Positions 47,533 through 58,180 of a stretch of 64,000 bases of DNA are shown one piece after another. Numbering within the stretch: the stretch's first letter is position 1; each line of letters begins with the position of its first letter. Origin of the DNA: Ursus arctos (Eukaryota; Chordata; Mammalia; Carnivora; Ursidae); NCBI RefSeq assembly GCF_023065955.2, contig NW_026622772.1, positions 35,162 to 99,161 of the forward strand, in the 5' to 3' direction. Made by a program: the position numbers and the translations under genes. The notes under the pieces are model-generated. The model was not told the origin of the DNA and searched no databases. It worked only from the letters and a program-made list of their open reading frames with translations.

Positions 47533-50500
47533 ATGGCATGATTAAAATCATTTCTCTCAATAATCAGTCTCAATGTAAATGGCCTAAATGCTCCCATAAG
47601 ATGCCACAGAGTAGCAGATTGGATAGAAAGACATGACCCATCCATTTGCTGTCTACAAGAGACTCGTTTTGAACCTAAAGATACATTCAGACTGAAAGTA
47701 AAGGGATGGAATACCATCTTTCACACCAACGGACCTCAAAAGAAAGCTGGGGTAGCAATTCTCATATCAGACAGATTGGATTTTAAACTAAAGACTGTAG
47801 TTAGAGACATAGAAGGGCACTATATTATTCTTAAAGGATGTATCCAACAAGTGGATATGACATTTACAAATATATATGTCCCCAACCGGGGAGCAGCAAG
47901 ATACACAAGCCAACTCTTAACCAGAGTAAAGAGACATATAGATAAAAATACGTTAATAGTAGGGGACCTCAACACTCCACTACAAGAAATAGAACACCCA
48001 TGCAGAAAATCGACAAAGAAATAAGGGCTTTGAATGCCATACTCGACGAGTTGGACTTCATAGATATATATATAGAACACTACACCCCAGAAACAAAGAA
48101 TACTCATTCTACTCTAATGCCCATGGAACATTCTCAAGGTACACCATGTTCTGGGTCACAAAACAGGTCTCAACCGATACCAAAAGACTGAAATTATTCC
48201 CTGTATATGTTGAGACCACAACGCTTTGAAATTGGAACTCAACCACAAGGAAAAATTTGGAAGAAACTCAAACACTTGGAGACTAAGAACCATCCTGCTC
48301 AGGAATGATTCAATAAACCAGGAAATCAAAAATCAATTTAAACAATTTATGGAGACCAACGAGAATGGAAACACAACGGTCCAAAACCTATGGGATACTA
48401 CAAAGGCAGTCCTAAGGGGGAAATACATAGCCATCCAAGCCTCACTCAAAAGAATAGAAAAATCTAAGATGCAGTTTTTATATTCTCACCTCAAGAAGCT
48501 GGACAGCAACAGAGGGACAGGCCTAATCCACGCACGAGGAAGCAGTTGACCAAGATTAGAGCAGAAATCAATGAATTAGAAACCAGGAGTACAGTAGAGC
48601 AGATCAACAGAACTAGAAGCTGGTTCTTTGAGAGAATTAATAAAATTGACAGACCACTGGCAAGACTTATCCAAAAGAATAGAGAAAGGACCCAAATTAA
48701 TAAGATTATGAATGAAAAAGGAGAGGTCACAACCAACACCAATGAAATTGGAAGGATTATTAGAAACTTTTATCAACAGCTTTATGCCAGTAAATTAAGC
48801 AATCTGGAAGAGATGGAGGCCTTCCTGGAAACCTATAAACTACCCAGACTGAAACAGGAAGAAATTGAATTTTTAAACAGGCCAATTAATTATGAAGAGA
48901 TTGAGTCAGTGATAAACAACCTTCCAAAAAACAAAACTCCAGGCCTGGACATTTTTCCTGGGGAATTCTACCAAACATTCAAGGAAGAAATAATACCTAT
49001 TCTCCTAAAGCTATTTCAAAAAATAGAAACAGAAGGAAAGCTACGAAACGCATTCTATGAGGCCAATATTACCTTGATATCCAAACCAGGCAAAGACCCC
49101 ATCAAAAAGGAGAATTACAGACCGATTTCCCTAATGAATATGGACGCCAAAATCCTCAACAAGATCCTGACTAATAGAATCCAACAGTACATTAAAAGGA
49201 TTATCCATCATGACCAAGTGGGATTCATCCCTGGGATGCAAGGGTGGTTCAACATTCGCAAATTGATCGGGGTCTTAGATTTTATCCAGAAAGAAAAATT
49301 CAGAAATCATATGATTCTCTCAATAGATGCAGAAAAAGCATTTGACAAAATACAGCATCCTTTCCTGATTAAAACCCTTCAGAGTGTAGGGATAGAGGGT
49401 ACATTCCTCAATCTCATAAAAACCATTTATGAAAAGCCTACAGCAAATATCATTCTCAATGGGGAAAAGCTGGAAGCCTTTCCCTTGAGATCAGGAACAC
49501 AACAAGGATGCCCACTCTCGCCACTATTATTCAACATAGTACTAGAAGTCCTTGCAACGGCAATCAGACACCAAAAAGGGATAAAAGGTATCCAAATTGG
49601 CAAAGAAGTCAAACTGTCTCTCTTCGCAGATGACATGATACTCTATATGGAAAACCTGAAAGAATCCACTCCCAAACTATTAGAAGTTATAGAGCAATTC
49701 AGTAATGTGGCAGGATACAAAATCAATGCTCAGAAATCAGTTGCATTTCTATACACGGATAATGAGACTAAAGAAAGAGAAATTAGGGAATCCATCCCAT
49801 TTACAATAGCACCAAAACCTTACGTTACCTTGGGATTAACTTAACCAGAGACGTAAAGGACCTATATTCTAGAAACTATAAATCACTCTTGAAAGACATT
49901 GAAGAAGACACAAAAAGATGGAAAAATATTCCATGCTCACGGATCGGAAGAATTAACATAGTTAAAATGTCCATGCTACCCAGAGCAATCTACACTTTCA
50001 ATGCTATCCCGATCAAAATACTGAGGACATTTTTCAAAGAAGTGGAACAAATAGTCCTTAAATTTGTATGGAACCAGAAGAGGCCCCGAATCTCCAAGGA
50101 ACTGTTGAAAAGGAAAAACAAAGCTGGGGGCATCACAATGCCAGATTTCGAGCTGTACTACAAAGCTGTGATCACAAAGACAGCATGGTACTGGCACATA
50201 AAGAGACACATAGACCAATGGAACAGAATAGAGAACCCAGAAATGGACCCTCGGCTCTTTGGGCAACTAATCTTTGATAAAGCAGGAAAAAACATCCGGT
50301 GGGAAAAAGACAGTCTCTTCAATAAATGGTGCTGGGAAAATTGGACAGCTACATGCAAAAGAATGAAACTTGACCACTCTCTCACACCATACACAAAGAT
50401 AAACTCCAAATGGATGAAAGACCTCGATGTGAGACAGGAATCCATCAAAATCCTAGAGGAGAACATAGGCAGCAACCTCTACGACATCGGCCAAATCAAC

Positions 50501-51346
50501 CTTTTTCATGACACATCTCCAAAGGCAAGAGAAACAAAAGAAAAAATGAACTTGTGGGACTTCATCAAGATAAAAACTTCTGCACAGCCAAGGAAGCAGT
50601 CCAAAAAACTAAGAGGCAGCCCACGGAATGGAAGAATATACTTGCAAATGATGCTACAGATAAGACTGGTATCCAAGATCTACAAAGAACTTCTCAAGCT
50701 CAATACGCGAGAAGCAAATAAACAAATCATAAAATGGGCAGAAGATATGAACAGACACTTTTCCAATGATGACATACAAATGGCTAACAGACACATGAAA
50801 AAATGTTCAAAATCATTAGCCATCAGGGAAATTCAAATCAAAACTACACTAAGATACCACCTTATGCCAGTTAGAATGGCATAAATTGACAGGGCAAGAA
50901 ACAACAATTGTTGGAGAGGATGTGGAGAAAGGGGATCCCTCCTACATTTTTGGTGGGAATGCACGTTGGTACAGCCACTCTGGAAAACAGTGTGGAGGTC
51001 TCTTAAAAAGTTAAAAATTTAGCTACCCTATGACCCAGCCATTGCACTACTTGGTATTTACCCCAAAGATACAGACGTAGTGAAGAGAAGGGCCATATGC
51101 ACCCCAGTGTTCATAGCAGCAGTGTCCACAATAGCTAAATCGTGGAAGGAGCTGAGATGCCCTTCAACAGATGACTGGATTAAGAAGTTGTGGTGCATAT
51201 ATACAATGGAATATTACTCAGCTATGAGAAAGAACGAGTTCTCAACATTTGCTGCAACAGGGACGGCACTGGAGGAGATAATGCTAAGTGAAATAAGTCA
51301 AGCAGAGAAAGACAATTATATGGTTTCTCTTATCTATGGAACATAA
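47533..51346 (+). pseudogene. LINE-1 ORF2 (endonuclease/reverse transcriptase), broken
   Basis: ORF2p nicks DNA and reverse-transcribes L1 RNA. The likely start ATG (47533) is followed two codons later by TGA (47539-47541). The endonuclease frame reads SIISLNVNGLNAPI, LQETRF and GDLNTPL up to a shift at about 47995 (stop 48022-48024). Further shifts lie at about 48100 and 48230. The linker ends at about 48549, and the RT frame 48546-49844 (432 codons) is intact within itself, with [36 protein letters not shown] and the catalytic FADD (residues 360-363, at 49623-49634). A shift at about 49835 moves to 49889-50884 ([31 protein letters not shown]). After a pair of compensating shifts at about 50575-50660 it ends at a TAA replacing a lysine codon. 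The Cys-rich tail (CWRGCGERG) and YTMEYYSAMRKNEF follow with another stop. At least six lesions, so no full ORF2p. Confidence 0.93.
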
Positions 51347-51738
51347 GAACGAGGAAGATCGGTAGGGGAAGAAAGGGATAAAGAAAGGGGGGTAATCAGA
51401 AGGGGGAATTAAGCGTGAGAGACTATGGACTCTGAGAAACAAACTGAGGGCTTCAAAGGGGAGGGAGGTGGGGGAATGTGATAGATTGGTGATGGGTCGT
51501 AAGGAGGGCACGTATTGCATGGTGCCCTGGGTGTTATACGCAACTAATGAATCTTTGAACTTTACATCAGAAACCAGTGATGTACTGTATGGTGACTAGC
51601 ATAATATAATAAAAAAACATTAAAAAAAAAGTCAATTTGAGGTTAGATCCCCTGTCTTTGCTGCCATTCACAGTGAGGTGATATAGGTAGTTAAGTTAGT
51701 ATGCTGTGATTAGATATAATGTTAAAACCTTGGGTCTT

Positions 51739-51943
51739 GGGACACCTTGGTGACTAAGTCGGTTAAGCATCTGCCTTCAGCTCGGTTCATGATCCAGGGG
51801 ACTTGGAATCAAGTCCTGCATCAGGCTCCTTGCTCAGCAGGGAACCTGCTTCTCCCTCTGCTTGCCACTCCTCCTCCCTGCTTGTGCTCTCCCCTTCTCT
51901 CTCTCTCTCTGAAAAATAAATAAATAAAATATTAAAACAAAAC
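51739..51943 (+). mobile_element. SINEC SINE, plus strand
   Basis: 'gggacaccttggtgactaag', 'tcagcagggaacctgcttct', (AAAT)n and AAAAC-rich tail. Target duplications AAAACCTTGGGTCTT (51724-51738) and AAAACTTGGGTCTT (51944-51957). Middle-aged. Confidence 0.93.
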
Positions 51944-52099
51944 AAAACTTGGGTCTTAAAGGTACATTGTAAGAATCCACAGGATAATGCTGTAACATTG
52001 GTACTCCCATCAAAGAAAGGGAAATAATCATAACAAAAGTGGAAGCCAGTAAATCCAACTTATAAATAATAAACATTTTAAACCAGATATATATGCCCA

Positions 52100-52480
52100 A
52101 TAAATGCTCAGGTGGCTCCACAAGGGGACAATAAGGATGTTCAGGGCCGTGTTGTTTGGCTACAGTGTGTTGGAGGCACACCCGGTGTCCATTACAGGAG
52201 GAAATGTGTGTCTGGCTTGGAATATTAGGCAGCGGTTAGCAAGCAGGAGTGGACTGTCTACACATGTCGAAATACGGGTGAATATTTGAAGTTACAATGC
52301 TAAGTGAAAAAGGAATTAGCTTGAAGATATAACACAACACTGGTTATGAAAAACGAAACATGCAAACCAACCACGGACATCCATTTTACAAGAGCAGAGT
52401 AACAAGAAATTAAAATATTTGAAAATGGTTGCCCGTGGGGATGGGGTAAAAGTAGGAATGGAGGAAGGGGTAAATCAAGC
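52100..52480 (+). repeat. Possible old L1M 3' region, plus strand
   Basis: 'ggaatattaggcagcggtta', 'caatgctaagtgaaaaagga', 'ggttgcccgtggggatgggg' follow the order of mammalian-wide L1 ORF2 end/3'UTR. Low similarity. Confidence 0.5.
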
Positions 52481-54117
52481 AAAACATGAGACCAAAGGTG
52501 ACAGTATTTTGTGTGAACTGGAGTCTGCTTTCCTGAACTGTCTCTCCCCTCCCCCACTCCCACCCCTCACCTCTGCCAAATACACAGAAATAGATGAAAT
52601 ATACCAAAAAGCCAAGCTTCAGCTCATAGAGTGTGCTTTGTTTTTAAATTTGCTCCGCACTGATTTTGGTCTATTCATAGCTGGTTTGAATACACTTGTT
52701 TTTATGTAAACTTTTTTGTTAATATTTCTTCAGTAGCAGAGTTCACCTCTTCCTTAAACTTTAAACATTTTAAAAATACTGCTCTGAAGTATCCGTTGTC
52801 CAGAAGAAAAAGTCTTGGGACAAGAAACACTTTCTCTGTTTTCTTTTGTTGAGGCTGTTTTCCTCCCTCAGAACCTTGCTCAAGGCTCTCAGCAGAATAT
52901 GGCCTTGTAACAAGACTCTCATCTGGAAGTTCTCTGTCTCTGGGGTACTACGTGTCTATTGTGATGTTGCTTTGCTTTAGTGATTCTGATCACTTCAAAC
53001 TGAAAAAGGCAAAGGACATTGCCATTCAGAAACTTAAGGGTTCATACTCCCTTTGTAGAATCAACCTATGTTTATCACTTAAGTTAACAGATGTCTTCGA
53101 AATTATTTTAGCATTAAGTGTCTTATTTATTCATAACTTTGAAAATTTCTACTATCCATTTTAGCCTAGCTATCTCATGCTCTCACCAGCTCTGTTCCTA
53201 GTTAAAATACATCTTACTGCCCTTGTGTAATAAGAAAAACTCTCACTTTTGATATTTACTAGCCTCATGTGTAACATTTACTTGACTTCTTGGAGCAAAA
53301 AATGGATTCCTTTTTTAGTCCTCGAATAGAAAATAATGCAGCTTTAAACAACTGAAATAAAAATATTCTGTTTAAACTGCTTAATGTTCTCTTTTGATAG
53401 TCTCAGAATTCAATAACAGATCCAATTTAGGTAACACCTTGTTCATTATGTACTTCTCCAGAACATCTCTGGCAATAGCAGGTGCTTTGTTTAACTTATG
53501 GGTTGTAATTTTCATATCAATTCTTAGCCATCAATAATGTAATTCTGAACATCATGTTTGCTATTTTGTATAGTGCACATACCTATATTCAGATGTAAAG
53601 ACTCAGCACTAACTCGGAGAGAATTTAGTGTGAGACAAGACATTTTTAATACTCAGCTGTAGATCTATGCTGACAGGTAAAGAGAGAGAAGATTAAGATA
53701 CTGAACTTATCCCATAGTTTTTGCCAGTTTTAAAAGGTAGTCATCAACAGCAATTAGGTTATTCTGGTCAGAACTGTACTATTAATCACCTAACAAGGGA
53801 GGTATAAACCAAAACATTAGAAGATAATAGAATAAATTGGAAATTATACTTAAATTTCAGGTAGATCATTGAAAAACAGTCAATGTTTCTGTTTTGAATT
53901 GTGTGGCCTCAGAGGTTTAGAAGTAAACTCAGAAAACTTTTGCTTAATGTATTTTCATTAAACAAGTTCTATAGAACTAAGGTTTCTTATTTTTGTTAGG
54001 GATATAAAGGTAACAGACTTGATAAACAACAAGAAGCAGGATTTTCCAGTATCACAAGTATGTTTTTATTAAATTCCCACGGGAATATATTCTCTTAATC
54101 ATAGTATGAGCCTGTCA
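52481..54117. other. Unassigned DNA
   Basis: No repeat family recognised. A plus-strand stretch at about 52975-53040 (reading DSDHFKLKKAKDIAIQKLK after a 'ctttgctttag') is protein-like, but no donor follows. I do not call it an exon. Confidence 0.45.
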
Positions 54118-55400
54118 TCATTCATTCATTCAAGAAATATTTAATGAGCACCTACTATGTTCCCAGTTTTGTTCTAGATGCTTGGAGAACATCAGAGCCC
54201 AAAACAGATTTTTGTCCTTCTGGACGTTTGCGTCTAGTGAGGGGAGAGAGAGAGAGAGAGAGAGAAATAATGAATATGATAATTGAGTGGATAATATTGT
54301 ATGCTAGAATGTGATAAGTGCTATGAAAAAACAGATGAGAGCAGAACAATGGAAATTAGGAGAGCTGTAAGGTGTGGGGGAAGAGATTGGGAGTATTAAA
54401 CTGGTTATCACTGAGCAGGTAGAATACATGACAAGATTGGAAGAGGGTGAGGAGGTTGCCAAGGAATTTTTGGAGAAAGAGCTTTCCAGGCAGAGAGAAG
54501 AGTTTAGAACAGAGGCTCTAGGGCAATGAGGATGACTGGTGTGTTCCCACAGCAAGGAAGCCAGTCTGATTGAGCCAAGATGGCGAGGGGGATGTAGAAA
54601 TGAAGTCAGAGAAGTAAAGGAGGGCCGACAACTTGTTGAGTCCTGTGGGGCCTTGAAAGAACTTTAGATTTATTTTAAGTGAAGTAGAGAATCACTGTTT
54701 GGTTTGAAGGTGAGAGATGACATGATTTAACTTATGTTTTAAAAGGCTCATCATTCTGGCTTCCATGTAAAAAATAGACTGTAGGGAGATGGTGCAGTAA
54801 GCCTTAGGTGAGAGAGGTTGGTGGATTGAGTAGTAGTGAGAAGTGGTAAGACTTGATTGGATTTTGGAACTATTTTAAAGGTAGAACCAGTGGAATATCT
54901 GGATGGATTAGACACAGAGTGGGAGAGAAAGAGAGGAAGCAAAGACCAGAGCTCTGATGTGAACAAGTGGAAGGATCAAGTTACCAACAACTGAGATAGG
55001 TCAGGCTACAGGTGAGGCATGCTGAAGGAGGAAGATCATGAGTTTGGTTTTAGAAATACTGAGTTTGCAATGCCTATCAGATATCCAAGTGAAGGTTTTG
55101 AGCAGTCAGTTGGATATATGAGTCTTGAATTTAGTCTAGGCTGGAAATACAAATTTGGGACCCGCCAACATAATGATGGTATTTAGCGCCGTAAAACTGG
55201 ATGGGAGTCTAAGGAAGTGAGCATAGATAGAGAAGAGACCAAAGGCTGAGCACTCCAAAATTACATGCTCAGGAACAAGAGGGGGACTGGACATGCATAA
55301 TTAGTATGGCAGAAGGAAATTCAAGCAAGTGTGGTATCCTGAAGGCAAGGATGCATTCAATAGTTCATCAGAGATTGAAACAAGAACTTGTTATACAGAA
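54118..55400 (-). repeat. Long L2 LINE, minus strand
   Basis: Starts at the L2 terminus 'attcattcattcaagaaata', 'gagcacctactatgttccc', then 'agctttccaggcagagagaa', 'gggccttgaaagaactttag', 'gaagtggtaagacttgattg', 'caatgcctatcagatatcca', 'agtcagttggatatatgagt' and 'gagtctaaggaagtgagcat'. A (GA)n tract (54240-54266) grew within it. The best-preserved L2 here, about 1.3 kb, all frames broken. Confidence 0.88.
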
Positions 55401-55615
55401 CTAGCTCACTACTGTCTATACAGTTGTCTTGGTAGATAGTGTCTTTTGTACTTAATCAACTTCGCATATAAAACCACAAGACATTCCATTGATGGTAGGA
55501 CCAGGGGAAAGCTTGTCTCTTTTAAAGGATTAATATGGTTCTCTTTTTAAAAAAATGACAGGACTCCCTTTACAGTATGTGTTTATATTGTACCTTGTTC
55601 CAGAATTTTTTAAAA

Positions 55616-55828
55616 TTTTTATTTATTATTTATTAAGATTTTTATTGTTTATTTATTTGACACAGAGAGAGGGAGAGAGCACAAGCAGTGGGAGTGGCAG
55701 GCAGAGGGAGAGGAAGAGGCAGGCTCCCTGTGGAGCAGGGAGCCTGATGTGGGGTTCAATCCCAGGACCCTGGGATCATGACCTGAGCCGAATGCAGACG
55801 CTTAACTGACTGAGCCACCCAGGAACCT
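55616..55828 (-). mobile_element. SINEC SINE, minus strand
   Basis: 'aagatttttattgtttattt', 'gagaggaagaggcaggctcc', 'ggggttcaatcccaggaccc' and 'gactgagccacccaggaacc'. Target duplications CCAGAATTTTTTAAAA (about 55600-55615) and CCAGAAATTTTTTTAAAA (about 55829-55846). Confidence 0.93.
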
Positions 55829-55849
55829 CCAGAAATTTTTTTAAAAGGA

Positions 55850-57516
55850 GAAAATTTGAGATGACTTTCAGATGTACACGAGGTAGGTGGGAAGAAGTAA
55901 TAAGGTGATAATGTGAAGCCAAATAAATGACCAGGGGATAAAAGCAAAAGAGTCACTTTCATTTGTAAGAGGGGATCAGCTTGGACCTTCCAGTAGCTAG
56001 AACAAACAGAAATATAAGCAGTTGAAAGAATGATTGTGTCTGTAAAATAAAAATAAGAATTAGTTCTGGTACTGAAATCATAGAGAAATTTTTCTCATGG
56101 GTAATCATAAAAGGTTCTGTATGTTTGAATGGATGGTACAATCAATAACACCCTTATGATATCCAACATATCATATTCATTGCCTTTTCTCATTATTCCT
56201 GTTCTTTTGAGATCAATTATATCATAGAGAAATTTCTTGAAATCATTCTGTGAGGAACCAAATCAGCTTTATTATTGTCTGGATTGAGCCAAACATCACA
56301 TTAATGTCTAAATTACAGTTCCCATCTCTCTTGTCTATTCCCTTTTGATTCAATTTATATATGTGTATAAAAATTGTATATGTCTCGCTCTGTGTTTATG
56401 GTAATGGGGATGATATGAATGTTTAATAAAGACAGGTCTTTAGGCTTTTGTTTGTCTTTCCTTTGGGGGAAAAGGAAAGATGGCAATGTTAAGGCAAGAC
56501 ATTTCTAGGAAGGAAAATGGCGGCTCCATGTACAGGTAATAATATTTAAGTCACATGCTTCCTTCCAGACTTGATGACACCTGTTATATTCCTTAAGCTA
56601 GAGTTTCCCACCATCGGTACTGGACCTTTATGCTAAGAGTAGCAGTAATTATTGTGTCACGTTGAAGGAAGGAGATTAAATTCTTCTAGCCACTCAGCCA
56701 TTAAATTGTGTTCTAATGTTCAGTGGTGTTTTAAAAGTGAACCTTACTATTTTAATATTAATGCATTCGAATTTGAAGTTGTACCATGTCTCTGAATCAG
56801 CCCTGCTGCTAGAGTAGAGACAGTAGGAATCTGGGAAGGAATTTTCTGTAACTTGCTTTTTAAAGGGAAACAGTGTTATTGTTAGAAAACAGCTTGCCAA
56901 AATGCCTATTTTCTTCACATCTTCTTAATTAGAGAGGGGCTTGAGCAGAGATGAGTCGGAGAAGTGGCAAGAATATAAGGAAGAGCATTATGTTTAATTA
57001 TTTTCATGTTGTGTGGTTTATTGCATTTAGAGAAAACATAAAACACCAAATAGGTGATCACAGAAAACTAAGGATTCATTTTTTGGTTGTTGGGTAGTTA
57101 TTAGTGGAGTCATATAATTATAGCAAATACACATTTGAGTAATAATAATTTCAAATCAGTACACAAAGAGCTAAAATGTAGACATAGTGTGTTTTCTCTC
57201 TTATCTCTCAAATACACACCAAATACTGAATATACATGATAAATTCTTCAGAGGCCAGCAGAACTATTTTTGGGGGGTGGTAGCATATGGCTCTTGAAAT
57301 GGACAAAGTATTTTATGGAATTTAAAAAATCCCCTAATAGCACATTCACTGATGCACATAATAAAAGTCAAGGTTTCTGAAAAGAAATCAAGAATTAGAT
57401 ACTATTTTACTAAGTGTCATGATATATGTGGAAATATGCCATTAGGATCTCCTTGTATGCTACGCCTCAGTTCATGTATCAAGGGCAGTTATGCAAACAG
57501 TAATAGTTTGTCATTA
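55850..57516. other. Unassigned DNA
   Basis: No repeat family or gene recognised. The minus-strand stretch near 56750-56850 has splice-like edges, but its frame does not join the 58-kb exon (see rejected). Confidence 0.45.
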
Positions 57517-57842
57517 CAGAAGACCCTTGAACAACAAGGGTTTGAACTGCATGAATTGCTTTACATGCAGATTTTTTTTGATAAATATAGTACAGTACTG
57601 TAAATGTATTTTCTTCCCTACAGTTTTCTTAATATTTTTTTTCCATAGCTTATTTTACTGGAAAATCCATTATATAAATCCTATGACATAAAATACATCT
57701 TAATTGACTGCTATCAGGAAGGCTTCCAGTCAACGGTAGGCTATTCGTAGTTGAGTTTTGGGGGAGTCAAAGTGCTAGGTAGATTTTCCAGTGTATAGGG
57801 GGGCCGCCGCCCCCAACCCCTGCATTGTTCAAGGCTCAACTG
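57517..57842. mobile_element. Tigger/MER2-type DNA transposon
   Basis: Terminal inverted repeats 'cagaagacccttgaacaaca' and 'tgttcaaggctcaactg' bound it, with TA at 57515-57516 and 57843-57844, the target duplication of Tc1/mariner-Tigger elements. Internal 'gtacagtactgtaaatgtat', 'ggtaggctattcgtagttga' match MER2. It is non-autonomous and carries no transposase frame. Confidence 0.88.
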
Positions 57843-58053
57843 TACAGTGATAAATCTAATCAGGGCAGTGAGTGAGAAGAGAAATGCAAATATCTGTTTA
57901 GTTATTTGTGAATTATGGATACACACGCATTAGTTCATTGACTTGATAGTGTCATCCAGGTGCTGCCATCTGACATACGCCTGGATAATGGAGAACATTT
58001 CATCAGTATTTGAACAGCGTTTTATTACCTTTTGTTAAGGTCTTCCTTTTCAC

Positions 58054-58180
58054 CTCATTGAGTTCACATTTTCTACTTGTTCTCTCTGGAGCTCCTCAGC
58101 GGAGCACTTCATCTCACTCCTAAGTAGCTCCAATTGTTCAGGTACATAGTTCAGTGAGTCAAGCTGATCAAGCATTAAGA
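58054..58180 (-). CDS. Candidate internal coding exon of an unrecognised gene
   Basis: Read on the minus strand, a T-rich tract and 'cccacaatgttttacag' (AG at 58181-58182) precede 127 open bases, followed by a good donor ATGAG/GTGAAA (GT at 58052-58053). Splitting the first codon after one base, the frame reads LMLDQLDSLNYVPEQL, ELLRSEMKCSAEELQRE and QVENVNSM. Leu, Glu, Gln, Ser and Arg are spaced as in an amphipathic coiled coil. Intron phases would be 1 upstream and 2 downstream. It lies outside recognised repeats. I do not recognise the protein. No partner exon is certain in the window, so the gene's introns would be large. It could be a chance open stretch with splice-like edges, but the combination of signals is better than any other non-repeat stretch here. 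Confidence 0.45.

Larger units (their letters stand above)
45653..51630 (+). mobile_element. Full-length carnivore LINE-1
   Basis: About 5.98 kb: 5'UTR (45653-46557) starting 'ggggaggggagttaagatgg', ORF1 (46558-47460), a short spacer, ORF2 region (47533-51346), 3'UTR with 'tgtactgtatggtgactagc' and a poly-A tail containing AATAAA (about 51608-51613). The flanking duplication is about 12-19 bp and essentially perfect. ORF1 is open over its full length, while ORF2 is broken, so this copy cannot move by itself. It is the youngest L1 in the window judging by the low number of lesions. Confidence 0.97.

Noticed and set aside
49976..50475. Minus-strand frames of 96-105 codons across ORF2
   Set aside because: Shadows of the L1 ORF2 coding strand.
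52952..53164. Plus-strand frame with DSDHFKLKKAKDIAIQKLK
   Set aside because: Acceptor-like edge but no donor and no domain; charged residues from A-rich codons are expected in AT-rich DNA.
56755..56860. Minus-strand stretch with 'aagttacag' acceptor and GTAAGG donor
   Set aside because: The pyrimidine tract is poor, and joining from the 58-kb exon (phase 2) gives a stop within 12 codons. No conserved-looking protein.
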